The position numbers were made by a program, and so were the translations under genes. From Deltaproteobacteria bacterium (GTDB lineage: Bacteria > Desulfobacterota > Desulfobacteria > Desulfobacterales > JAFDCJ01), in assembly GCA_019310665.1 (NCBI GenBank), contig JAFDDW010000149.1, forward strand, positions 1-9,599: a DNA stretch of 9,599 nucleotides. Reading direction: 5' to 3'. The notes beneath the pieces are model-generated. The model searched no databases, had not been told where the DNA came from, and worked only from the letters and a program-made list of their open reading frames with translations. Positions within the stretch are counted from its first letter, which is position 1. The number at the start of each line of letters is the position of its first letter. Below are positions 1 through 6,343 of the stretch, piece by piece.

Positions 1-69
1 GTCCAGGACGCTCAGATTGGCTGATTGACGGATTACATTATAACCATCTATAATAATATGAATGGACAT
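1..69 (-). CDS. YacP-like NYN-domain protein, N-terminal fragment (runs off left edge)
   Basis: Reading leftwards from an ATG at 69-67, the 23 visible codons give MSIHIIIDGYNVIRQS followed by ANLSVLD. The hydrophobic strand plus IDGYNVI is the start signature of the YacP-like NYN family (PIN-like RNA-binding/nuclease fold). In that family the Asp of the IDGYN motif (residue 8 here) belongs to the predicted metal-binding acidic cluster. Only the first strand and helix start are visible, so catalytic completeness cannot be judged. The Shine-Dalgarno is weak (AAAGACGACG before ATG). A possible promoter lies at 115-143. The gene is co-directional with parAB, but about 210 bp separate it from the end of parB, so it is probably its own unit. 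Family assignment rests on one short but distinctive motif. Confidence 0.62.
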   Translation of the reverse strand, partial: MSIHIIIDGYNVIRQSANLSVLD

Positions 70-114
70 CGTCGTCTTTAATAGGTGGTGTTCAATCCCC
101 AGCACCAATCATAG

Positions 115-143
115 AGTATAATCTCTTTAACTGTTTTGGTCAT
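115..143 (-). promoter_or_regulatory. Possible sigma70 promoter for the NYN-domain gene
   Basis: On the minus strand, ATGACC (143-138) is followed after 17 nt by TATACT (120-115), matching TTGACA at 4/6 and TATAAT at 5/6. The -10 ends 45 nt before the ATG at 69, which leaves a short leader. This is prediction from consensus only. Confidence 0.35.
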
Positions 144-197
144 TGGTAATTGAAAATTGTGATTTATTTGTAATTTGGTGCTTGGAATTTGGAAATT
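144..197. repeat. AT-rich low-complexity intergenic run (AATTTGG-like words)
   Basis: The stretch repeats degenerate words such as AATTGAAAATT, TAATTTGG, GGAATTTGG and GGAAATT. It has no convincing reading frame. It resembles the low-complexity intergenic DNA at 8653-8684 on the other side of the window and is probably non-coding filler or a genome-wide degenerate repeat. That last point is inference. Confidence 0.4.
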
Positions 198-232
198 AAA
201 AAAACGGCGAAATTGATGAATTGTATAATTTC
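198..232 (-). terminator. Weak possible rho-independent terminator downstream of parB
   Basis: On the minus strand, GAAATT (232-227) and AATTTC (214-209) can form a 6-bp AT-rich stem with a 12-nt loop. GCCG and a run of seven T (204-198) follow. It lies 47 nt past the parB stop that would be used without the duplication. The stem is weak, so this is tentative. Confidence 0.28.
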
Positions 233-278
233 AGTTAGTTATCTGTTTATCCTGATGGGCTCCTTATCCAGCACGTAT

Positions 279-383
279 CTAGTTTTTTTTGAGGCGTTGA
301 ATCAAGCGGTCAAGATCGTCATTGTTATAGAATTCAATTTCGACCTTGCCTTTTTGCCCGTCCTTTTTAATCGTAATTTTGGT
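279..383 (-). pseudogene. parB: Out-of-frame C-terminal coding remnant of parB
   Basis: Reading the minus strand from 383 gives 34 codons and a TAG stop (281-279). They begin TKITIKKDG and continue QKGKVEIEFYNNDDLDRLI before a short Lys-rich end. This is the characteristic last part of ParB, the beta-strands and final helix of the C-terminal dimerisation domain, which normally follows the conserved EDLxRHFG. Here it is one frame away from the upstream coding sequence because of the 22-bp tandem duplication at 384-427. Removing one repeat copy joins it exactly after HFG and gives a 281-residue protein counted from the ATG at 1146. There is no start codon or ribosome binding site of its own, so it is a displaced exon-like remnant and not a separate gene. 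Confidence 0.85.
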
Positions 384-1203
384 GCCGAAGTGGCGGGCAA
401 GATCCGCCGAAGTGGCGGGCAAGATCCTCGGCCAGGCCGGATAGATATATTTCTTCGGTGCGGTTTCGGGTTACATGCGGCTTTTTTTTCTCCGACTTCA
501 AGCGCCGTATGAGGGCTTCAGTTTGTCTGACCGACAGCCCCTTGGAGACAACCGCCCGCCAGGCAGCCAGCTGCTGGGCCGATGCTTCGGCCCCCAGGAT
601 CGCTCTTGCATGTCCCATGCTCAGCGAGCCGTCTGTAATGCTGTCCTTGATCTGCTCCGGCAATTGCCGCAGGCGTAGAAAATTGGCAACCGCCGATCGG
701 CTTTTACCCACCCGCATCGAGGCCTGATCCTGGGTCAATTTAAGCTGCGTTATCAGGCGATGATAGGCTTCAGCTTCTTCAATGGGGTTTAGATTTTCAC
801 GCTGGATATTTTCGACAATGGCCATTTCCAGCATTTTATCATCGTTGACCCGCTTTAACACCACCGGCACCTGGGTTAATTTGGCGCGTTTGGCTGCTCG
901 TAAGCGTCTTTCTCCGGCAATCAATTCATAGCCGGGATCATCTTGGCGCACTAAAAGCGGCTGCAGAATACCCTGGGTTTTGATTGAGTTTGTTAGTCCC
1001 TGCAAATCTTCTTCTGAAAAATTAAGACGGGGCTGGAAACGATTGGGGCGGATGAGGTCGATGTCACAGAAAAAATAGTCCTTCTTTTCTTCTTTGTCCG
1101 ATTCAACCGCCGGAATAAGGGCACCCAAACCTTTGCCCAGAGCCATTTTTCTTTTTTTGGTGGTAGTTGATCCGAAAGTCTTTGTCAGGTTACTTCTTTG
1201 CAT
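367..1203 (-). CDS. parB: ParB chromosome-partition protein, C-terminus frameshifted
   Basis: ParB binds parS sites near the origin, loads as a CTP-dependent clamp and stimulates the ParA ATPase. Counting from the ATG at 1146, the protein begins MALGKGLGALIP (typical ParB N-terminus). GERR of the CTP-binding box is at about 78-81, ENIQRENLNP at 112-121, and a KorB-type helix-turn-helix lies at about 136-161. The C-terminal domain begins with LSGLAEDLARHFG but ends in a foreign 12-residue tail (GSCPPLRHQNYD) because of the tandem duplication at 384-427. The dimerisation domain is therefore cut, giving 259 aa from 1146 against 281 if repaired. Start choice is open. The ATG at 1203 has an upstream AAGGGG and overlaps the parA end by 19 nt, which suggests coupling. 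The ATG at 1146 fits the usual family N-terminus but lacks a good Shine-Dalgarno. Family identity is very secure. Whether the product works is doubtful. Confidence 0.9.
   Translation of the reverse strand: MQRSNLTKTFGSTTTKKRKMALGKGLGALIPAVESDKEEKKDYFFCDIDLIRPNRFQPRLNFSEEDLQGLTNSIKTQGILQPLLVRQDDPGYELIAGERRLRAAKRAKLTQVPVVLKRVNDDKMLEMAIVENIQRENLNPIEEAEAYHRLITQLKLTQDQASMRVGKSRSAVANFLRLRQLPEQIKDSITDGSLSMGHARAILGAEASAQQLAAWRAVVSKGLSVRQTEALIRRLKSEKKKPHVTRNRTEEIYLSGLAEDLARHFGGSCPPLRHQNYD
384..427. repeat. Perfect 22-bp tandem duplication inside parB
   Basis: Bases 384-405 and 406-427 are identical, each starting GCCGAAGTGG and ending AAGATCC. The flanks differ (383 T versus 405 C; 428 T versus 406 G), so it is exactly two units. 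Because 22 is not a multiple of three, the second copy shifts the parB frame by +1. One copy encodes the conserved DLARHFG stretch of the ParB C-terminal domain. Confidence 0.95.
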
Positions 1204-1970
1204 ACATCCCCTTCAGTTTGCATAATCTCTCTGGCAAGCTCAAAGTAACTGAGGGCGCCGGTCGAAGTCGCATCATAAAGTAAAATGGGCTTGCCGAAAC
1301 TCGGCGCTTCGCTCAATCTTATGTTTCGTGGAACAATAGTTTTAAAAACCAGATCGGGGAAATATTTTTCAGCCTCCTCAGCGACCTGGTATGACAGATT
1401 GGTGCGTTTGTCGAACATGGTCAACAGGATGCCGGCGATCTTGAGCTCAGGATTAAGGACCTGTCTGATGCGCTCCACGGTTCGCAGCAGCTGGCCCAAA
1501 CCTTCGAGGGCGTAAAATTCGCACTGCAGCGGAATCAGCAGTGAATCGGCGGCGGTCAGGGCATTGACGGTTAAAAGGCTCAGTGAAGGCGGGCAGTCCA
1601 GGATTATGTATTCAAATGAGCCGTCAAGGTCGGCAATGAGATTTTTCAGTGAATTGTCTCGATTGGGACTGGACATCATTTCAACTTCAAATCCGATCAA
1701 TTCCACATTGGAAGGGACCACTTTTAAGGAAGGAATGGCGCTGTCCATGATCAGGCTCTCGGCTCCCATCTGGCCAAGCATCCCATGATAGAGGGTCCTG
1801 TCAATGGCGCCATGGTCAATCCCCACACCCGAGGTCGCATTGGCCTGGGGATCGCAATCGATCAGCAGCGTGCGTTTTTCAGACACTGCCAGGGATGCCG
1901 ACAGGTTGATCGCGGTGGTCGTTTTTCCGACACCGCCCTTTTGATTTGCAATGCATATTACCCGTGCCAT
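1185..1970 (-). CDS. parA: ParA (Soj) chromosome-partition ATPase
   Basis: ParA is a deviant-Walker ATPase that forms ATP dimers on nucleoid DNA and moves ParB-parS complexes. The 261 residues are typical for chromosomal ParA/Soj. Visible motifs: QKGGVGKTT at 10-18, with signature Lys11 and P-loop Lys16; Walker A' LLIDCDPQAN with Asp38 and Asp40; Walker B YIILDCPPS with Asp125; and the conserved PRNIRLSEAPS at about 214-224. The gene is complete and ends in TGA. There is no long N-terminal HTH extension, which argues against a plasmid type Ia ParA. It directly precedes parB, so the pair is one operon. The divergent M48 gene starts only about 45 bp upstream, so any parA promoter must be squeezed into or overlap that gene. 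I could not pick a convincing -35/-10 pair. The Shine-Dalgarno is weak. Confidence 0.96.
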   Translation of the reverse strand: MARVICIANQKGGVGKTTTAINLSASLAVSEKRTLLIDCDPQANATSGVGIDHGAIDRTLYHGMLGQMGAESLIMDSAIPSLKVVPSNVELIGFEVEMMSSPNRDNSLKNLIADLDGSFEYIILDCPPSLSLLTVNALTAADSLLIPLQCEFYALEGLGQLLRTVERIRQVLNPELKIAGILLTMFDKRTNLSYQVAEEAEKYFPDLVFKTIVPRNIRLSEAPSFGKPILLYDATSTGALSYFELAREIMQTEGDVCKEVT

Positions 1971-2015
1971 TGGTTTGATCTAACATAAAATTTGTTGTTT
2001 GAAAAGAAATTAAAA

Positions 2016-3452
2016 ATGTGGCATGATTCAGGCGTGATGAAACTTATCTCCAAAAATATCATCATCGGCATGATCGTCGTCTTCACTTTGATCAGCTTTA
2101 TAGCAACGGCCGTTTTCAGCATCACGGTCAAAGAGGAAGAGGATATGTCGCGTCAGATGATGGCGATGATTTACAAGCACTTTGACATAATTGATGACCC
2201 CGTGGTCGTCATGTATGTGAACAAAATCGGACAACGGATCCTGGCATCTTTACCGAAGCAACCTTTCCAATATCATTTCCATGTTATCAATGAAAGCGTT
2301 TACAATGCATTTGCCACACCGGCCGGTCACATATTTGTATACACCGGTCTGATAGAGGCCATGGATGAAGAAGAAGAACTGGCGGGCATCATCGGACATG
2401 AAATAGCCCACGTGTACTGCCGGCATATTTCACAGAAGATCGAACGCTCCAAAAAGATCAGGATGGCAACCCTGGCCGGTATGGCTGCCGGCATCTTGAT
2501 GGGGCTCGGTGGCGCCAGTGAAGCGGCCAGTGCGGTAACCATGGGTTCTGCGGCAGCCGGGCAATCCGCTGAACTGGCATATAGTCGTGAAGACGAAATG
2601 CAGGCGGATCAGTTCGGGCTTAAATTTCTCGAGCAGTCCAGTTACAACGCCAGTGGTTTGCTGGAAATATTAAAGAAAATCCGAAGCAAAACCTGGTTCG
2701 GGTCCGATCAAATACCTACTTATTTAATGACCCACCCGGCTGTTGAAGACCGCATTGCCTTTATCAGTTCCTGGATTGAAACCACCAACAAAAATTCGAA
2801 GCCGTTTCCCCTGGTCAATCCGGAGGAATTTGACCGGGTGCACACGCGGGTGGAAACACGCTATGGTGATGAGCAAACTGTTTTGAGCAAGCTGGAGGCC
2901 GAAGTGGAAAGAAATCCTCAGGATCCACTGGCCCATTACCGTTACGGATTGATTTTGGCCAGGATTGGAAAACGTCAGGAAGCTGTTGGGCAGCTGCGGA
3001 TCGCGTTGACCAAAAGAGCCTTTGACCCGTATATATTAAAAGATCTGGGTTGGGTATATTTTCTTGACGGCAAATACCAGCAGGCTTTCAAAACATTGGA
3101 AAGTGCACGGGCCATGATTCCCGAAGACCCGGAATGCCTTTTTTATCTGGGGCGTACCCAGATGGAGCTGGGCAATCTGGCAGATGCCTCGGATCGGTTT
3201 CTAAAACTCACCCGGCAATTTCCCCGGTTCACCCCGGCCTATTATTTCCTGGGCCAAAGTCTGGGAAAGCAGCAGCAACTCGGCGACGCCCACTATTATC
3301 TCGGTGTGTTCTATCTAAGAAAGAGAAACTTTAAAAACGCCACGATTCAATTGAAACAGGCCTTGAAACACACCCAGGATGATGAAAAGCGAACTCAGAT
3401 ACAAGACGGGTTGGGTAAATTGAACCCCAAGGAATCAAAAGACAAATCCTAG
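2016..3452 (+). CDS. Membrane-anchored M48 metalloprotease with TPR repeats (BepA-like)
   Basis: A zinc metalloprotease of family M48. The closest functional model is BepA/YfgC, which degrades or helps assemble outer-membrane proteins in the periplasm. In the 478-residue form started at ATG 2016, an N-terminal hydrophobic segment (about 13-34) acts as signal sequence or anchor. HEIAH at 128-132 supplies two zinc ligands, Glu194 in REDEMQAD the third, and THPAVEDRI (239-247) is the usual M48 motif. A Gly/Ala-rich hydrophobic stretch at about 149-187 sits between the zinc motifs. Residues about 303-465 form four or five TPR units (HYRYGLILARIGKRQEA, LGWVYFLDGKYQQAF and others). A TTG at 1992 and an ATG at 2037 (MKLISKN) are alternative starts, and none has a strong Shine-Dalgarno. 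The length matches BepA (about 490 aa). No separate signal cleavage site is obvious, so anchoring versus cleavage is open. Confidence 0.9.
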   Translation: MWHDSGVMKLISKNIIIGMIVVFTLISFIATAVFSITVKEEEDMSRQMMAMIYKHFDIIDDPVVVMYVNKIGQRILASLPKQPFQYHFHVINESVYNAFATPAGHIFVYTGLIEAMDEEEELAGIIGHEIAHVYCRHISQKIERSKKIRMATLAGMAAGILMGLGGASEAASAVTMGSAAAGQSAELAYSREDEMQADQFGLKFLEQSSYNASGLLEILKKIRSKTWFGSDQIPTYLMTHPAVEDRIAFISSWIETTNKNSKPFPLVNPEEFDRVHTRVETRYGDEQTVLSKLEAEVERNPQDPLAHYRYGLILARIGKRQEAVGQLRIALTKRAFDPYILKDLGWVYFLDGKYQQAFKTLESARAMIPEDPECLFYLGRTQMELGNLADASDRFLKLTRQFPRFTPAYYFLGQSLGKQQQLGDAHYYLGVFYLRKRNFKNATIQLKQALKHTQDDEKRTQIQDGLGKLNPKESKDKS

Positions 3453-3453
3453 G

Positions 3454-5487
3454 TTAGCTGCGGTCAAAATGGGAAAATTGCATCGAAAAAGTCCCACGTC
3501 CCTGGGTAGCGGAGCGCAATGAGGTTGAATAACCGAACATACGTGCCAGAGGTACCGTGGCCCTGATGACCTGAGACCCCATTTTGTGGTCGATTGACTC
3601 AATTTTTCCGCCGCGCGCATTTAAATCGCCAATTACATCACCCATAAATGCTTCGGGTACGAATACCTCCGCATCCATGATCGGTTCCAGCAAAAACGGC
3701 GCAGCCTTTGCCAGGGCGTCCCGGCAGGCCATGGATGCACTTACGGTGTAGGCCAGCTCAGTGCTCAGCGAGTCTTTATGGTTAACTCCGGTAAGGGTGA
3801 TTTCAACATCAACCACCGGATACCCCATCATTGCACCACTCTCCAGTGACTCCAGGGACCCTTTTTGAACAGCATCTATAAAACCCTGCGGCAAATCTTG
3901 CTGGGAAATTTTAGATAGGAACCGCGTACCGGTCCCTCGGGGCAACGGCAATACCCGCAAGCTCACATCACCGTATTGACGCTGTCCCGCAATCTCTTTA
4001 TCGAAAATGGCCGAAGCTTCAGCCCGGTTGGCGATGGTTTCTCTGTAAACGACCTGGGGCTGACCGACGTTGACCTTGGTGTTAAATTCCCGCTGCATGC
4101 GGCTGGTAATAATTTGCAGATGAAGCTCACCCATACCCGAAAGGATGGTTTGACCGGTATCTTCATCCTGGCGTACTCGCAAAGTTGGATCTTCGGCCAG
4201 GAATTTTTTCAAAACCGCCTCAATTTTTTCCTGGTCCGCATGGGTTTTGGGTTCCACCGCCACCGAAATAACGGGTTCGTAAAACTCGATTTCTTCCAGC
4301 AAAACAGGATGAGCTGCTGAACACAGGGTTTCGCCGGTGGACGACTCCTTCAAACCGACAACCCCCACAATGCTGCCGGCACCCACCGCCTCGACTCGTT
4401 CGCGTTTGTTGGCATGCATTTGTAAGATGCGGGTCAGTTTTTCCTTTTTCTTCAGGGATGGATTGTACAGTTCCTCGCCGACTTTCATTTTTCCGCTGTA
4501 AACCCTGACGAAAGAAAGCTTGCGGCCCTCCATCATGGCCACTTTGAATATCAGGGCTGCCAGGGGTTCGGAATCTTTGGCCTGACACTTGATGATATCC
4601 CCGGATTCAGGGTCTGTCCCTTGTATGGCGGGAATATCGACAGGGCTGGGAAGCAAATCAATAATTGCATCCAGCAGGGGCTGAATGCCTTTATTTCTCA
4701 AAGCCGAACCGCATAATACCGGGACGAGCTCAAGGCTGACGGTAGCTTTGCGAATCGCTTCAAGGACTTTATGCGAGTCAATGGGTTCCTCGGACAGATA
4801 GGCTTCCATCACCTCATCATCGAACTCCGCCGCCGCTTCTATCATCTTTTCACGGTAGGTTTCAGCCTCTTTTTGGTATTCATCGGCGATGTCCTCAAAA
4901 TGATAGCTGGCGCCCAGGGTTTCTTCATCCCATCTAATCTGTTTCATTTCGATCAGATCGATAATGTCTGTAAAATCCTCACCCTGGCCCACAGGCAACT
5001 GTAAAATGAGCGGATTGGCGTTTAAGCGCTCTTGCATCATTTCAACGGTTCCGATAAAATCAGCTCCTATTCGGTCCAGCTTGTTGATAAAAGCCATTTT
5101 GGGTACGCCGTACTTGTCGGCCTGGCGCCATACGGTTTCGGACTGAGGTTCCACGCCTTCCACCGCGCTGAAAACACCGATCACTCCGTCGAGCACCCGC
5201 AGGGAGCGTTCGACTTCAATGGTAAAATCCACGTGCCCCGGTGTGTCTATAATGTGAATTTCGTGATTTGCCCACTGACAGGTTGTGACCGCCGACGTAA
5301 TCGTTATACCCCGTTCCTGTTCATCAACCATCCAATCCATCACTGCTTCGCCATCATGGACCTCGCCGATTTTATGCGAGCGACCCGTGTAGTACAGAAT
5401 ACGTTCGGTTACAGTGGTCTTGCCCGCATCAATATGCGCAATGATGCCGATATTTCTGATGGTGTTGATTTTGGCTTTTTTCTTCAT
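3454..5487 (-). CDS. fusA: Elongation factor G (probable paralogue, fusA-like)
   Basis: A GTPase of the EF-G family: translocation and/or ribosome recycling on the cytoplasmic ribosome. Residues 1-300 are the G domain: G1 AHIDAGKTT 17-25, switch I RGITI 59-63, G3 DTPGH 81-85 with catalytic His85, G4 NKLD 135-138, G5 GSALR 260-264. Domain II follows from about 307, domain III from about 400 (GMGELHLQII 451-460), domain IV about 475-595 (YPVVD, LLEPIM), and domain V to the end (GDVIGDL, TQGRG). All five domains are present in 677 aa, against about 692-704 for classical EF-G. The first domain-IV loop reads AGQRQYGDV instead of the usual GGRGQYGHV, and the C-terminus stops soon after the last strand. 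No rpsL, rpsG or tuf is adjacent. I therefore favour a second, specialised EF-G over the str-operon fusA, without proof. Its ATG overlaps the stop of the upstream lipoprotein gene (ATGA). Confidence 0.93.
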   Translation of the reverse strand: MKKKAKINTIRNIGIIAHIDAGKTTVTERILYYTGRSHKIGEVHDGEAVMDWMVDEQERGITITSAVTTCQWANHEIHIIDTPGHVDFTIEVERSLRVLDGVIGVFSAVEGVEPQSETVWRQADKYGVPKMAFINKLDRIGADFIGTVEMMQERLNANPLILQLPVGQGEDFTDIIDLIEMKQIRWDEETLGASYHFEDIADEYQKEAETYREKMIEAAAEFDDEVMEAYLSEEPIDSHKVLEAIRKATVSLELVPVLCGSALRNKGIQPLLDAIIDLLPSPVDIPAIQGTDPESGDIIKCQAKDSEPLAALIFKVAMMEGRKLSFVRVYSGKMKVGEELYNPSLKKKEKLTRILQMHANKRERVEAVGAGSIVGVVGLKESSTGETLCSAAHPVLLEEIEFYEPVISVAVEPKTHADQEKIEAVLKKFLAEDPTLRVRQDEDTGQTILSGMGELHLQIITSRMQREFNTKVNVGQPQVVYRETIANRAEASAIFDKEIAGQRQYGDVSLRVLPLPRGTGTRFLSKISQQDLPQGFIDAVQKGSLESLESGAMMGYPVVDVEITLTGVNHKDSLSTELAYTVSASMACRDALAKAAPFLLEPIMDAEVFVPEAFMGDVIGDLNARGGKIESIDHKMGSQVIRATVPLARMFGYSTSLRSATQGRGTFSMQFSHFDRS

Positions 5488-6059
5488 CGTATTAACAGCA
5501 TATTCGCTTTTACAGGAAGTTGCAGGTCAATATGCCCTGCCAGGGTAAACGCTTCTTTTCCGTCAACTAAGATTTTGACGCGTTCAATTTCCTGGACATT
5601 CAAGACCAAAGAATTAACCATCGAATAGATGGTAAAAAGCTCTGATTTGCTCCCTCCGGGATGATTTTTTGTGACCGCCTCTGACAGATCGACATAGCAG
5701 GTGCCATCAGGAGCTATATAAATCGCCCTCAGCTGTGTGTCGGCAGGAATGGTTTTCAGCAAACCCTTTTGCGGGCCTTTAATCAACTCCTCGACGATGG
5801 TTGCGGCCAAATCTGTTGGATTTTCCGAGTGATTGACAACCCGTTGCTCGGCCGTCAAATAATAATTGTGGCGATCTGTAAAATAAAGGTGGATCGGAAT
5901 TTTTTTTAAGGGTACTGAAATTTCTTGGTCTAATTGGGCATCTTCCGCCTTCGGGCCTGCGGCCTCAATGGTTGTTGCCTGCCAGGATATCATAACAGCG
6001 CATCCGCTTAGAAGAACTCCAAGAGCTATGAATTTTATACCTTTGGGGTTTAATGACAT
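5484..6059 (-). CDS. GerMN-domain lipoprotein
   Basis: The 191-residue protein starts at the ATG at 6059. Residues 1-20 are a lipoprotein signal: a short basic stretch (NPKGIK), a hydrophobic core (FIALGVLL), then LSG-C with Cys20 as predicted lipidation site. Ala at +2 would favour outer-membrane sorting by E. coli rules. After a linker, residues about 54-185 look like a GerMN (sporulation/spore germination) domain: IPIHLYFTDRHNYYLTAEQR, a helix AATIVEELIKGPQKGLL, then PDGTCYVDLSEAV and YSMVNSLVLNVQEI. GerMN domains also occur in non-sporulating Gram-negatives, where their ligand is unknown; cell-wall association is usual but unproven. Frame continues upstream through the tRNA, but that extension is antigenically meaningless translation of a tRNA and is excluded. 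It forms a two-gene unit with EF-G by a 4-nt overlap. The Shine-Dalgarno is poor. Confidence 0.82.
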   Translation of the reverse strand: MSLNPKGIKFIALGVLLSGCAVMISWQATTIEAAGPKAEDAQLDQEISVPLKKIPIHLYFTDRHNYYLTAEQRVVNHSENPTDLAATIVEELIKGPQKGLLKTIPADTQLRAIYIAPDGTCYVDLSEAVTKNHPGGSKSELFTIYSMVNSLVLNVQEIERVKILVDGKEAFTLAGHIDLQLPVKANMLLIR

Positions 6060-6082
6060 GGTTGGGCCTATCCGGTTTGGCA

Positions 6083-6094
6083 GTTGTGCACAAC
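6083..6094. promoter_or_regulatory. 12-bp perfect palindrome in the leader of the lipoprotein gene
   Basis: GTTGTGCACAAC reads the same on both strands. It sits 24-35 nt upstream of the ATG at 6059, between that start and the terminator at 6106-6137. The position would suit a small operator or a leader hairpin. No known regulator site is recognised, and chance is possible. Confidence 0.3.
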
Positions 6095-6100
6095 GACGCC

Positions 6101-6137
6101 AATAAAAAAAGGTTAGCTCGATGATACTAACCTTTTT
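6101..6137 (-). terminator. Rho-independent terminator after the tRNA gene
   Basis: On the minus strand, an 11-bp perfect stem (AAAAAGGTTAG at 6137-6127 with CTAACCTTTTT at 6116-6106) closes a 10-nt loop. It runs into a T-rich tail (to 6101). It begins 6 nt after the encoded CCA of the tRNA, so it ends that transcript. It also stands between the tRNA promoter and the downstream lipoprotein-EF-G pair. That pair therefore needs readthrough or a promoter within the 44 nt before its start. I saw no good one. Confidence 0.85.
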
Positions 6138-6143
6138 ATTTGC

Positions 6144-6215
6144 TGGTGGAGCTGAGGGGGCTCGAACCCCTGACCTCATGACTGCCAGGCGCTCTCCCAT
6201 CTGAGCTACAGCCCC
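6144..6215 (-). tRNA. tRNA-Ala-like gene, anticodon arm 4 nt short (possibly defective)
   Basis: Minus-strand folding gives acceptor GGGGCTG (6215-6209) with CAGCTCC (6154-6148), containing the G3-U70 wobble that identifies tRNA-Ala. Discriminator A and encoded CCA end it at 6144. The D arm is GCTC-AGATGGGA-GAGC, and the T arm is AGGGG-TTCGAGC-CCCCT. Between D and T arms only 18 nt remain plus G26 (6189-6172), where 21-22 are needed. The part after position 32 reads CTGGCAG-TCATG-AGGTC, a loop with anticodon GGC, an intact 3' stem strand and a 5-nt variable loop. The matching 5' strand CATGA is reduced to a single C. As written, the anticodon stem cannot form. Alternatives: a decayed gene, or a 4-nt consensus error. 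It has a near-consensus promoter and a strong terminator, so it looks expressed. Confidence 0.8.
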
Positions 6216-6229
6216 AGTGAGAAAAGCAA

Positions 6230-6258
6230 TTTTTAACAAATGCCGATGAGGGTGTCAA
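6230..6258 (-). promoter_or_regulatory. Sigma70-type promoter for the tRNA gene
   Basis: On the minus strand, a perfect -35 TTGACA (6258-6253), a 17-nt spacer and -10 TAAAAA (6235-6230). The -10 ends 14 nt before the first tRNA base (6215), which gives a very short 5' leader as expected for a tRNA transcript. Confidence 0.75.
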
Positions 6259-6343
6259 TATTTATTTTACTCAATGTCCCCTGTTGCATCCTCTCGTTGT
6301 TGACAAAACCATCAAACCCTGTGCCGTTTCCAACGGGAAGCTG

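Noticed and set aside
189..512. 107-codon plus-strand frame over the parB 3' end
   Set aside because: It is antisense to parB, crosses the 22-bp duplication and looks like random translation. The parB-frame homology on the minus strand is clear.
1322..1335. TGTTTCGTGGAACA, resembling a ParB parS site
   Set aside because: It lacks two central bases of the 16-bp parS consensus and has a mismatch. It also encodes the conserved VPRN of ParA, which explains the sequence. No full parS consensus was seen in the window.
5032..5628. 198-codon open frame on the plus strand
   Set aside because: It lies antisense to EF-G and the lipoprotein gene, shows no protein-family motif and has no ribosome binding site. 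It is a shadow of coding sequence.
6060..6239. In-frame upstream extension of the GerMN protein through the tRNA (contains VAQMGERLAVMRSG)
   Set aside because: This is translation of the tRNA and its terminator. The lipoprotein signal after the ATG at 6059 marks the true N-terminus.
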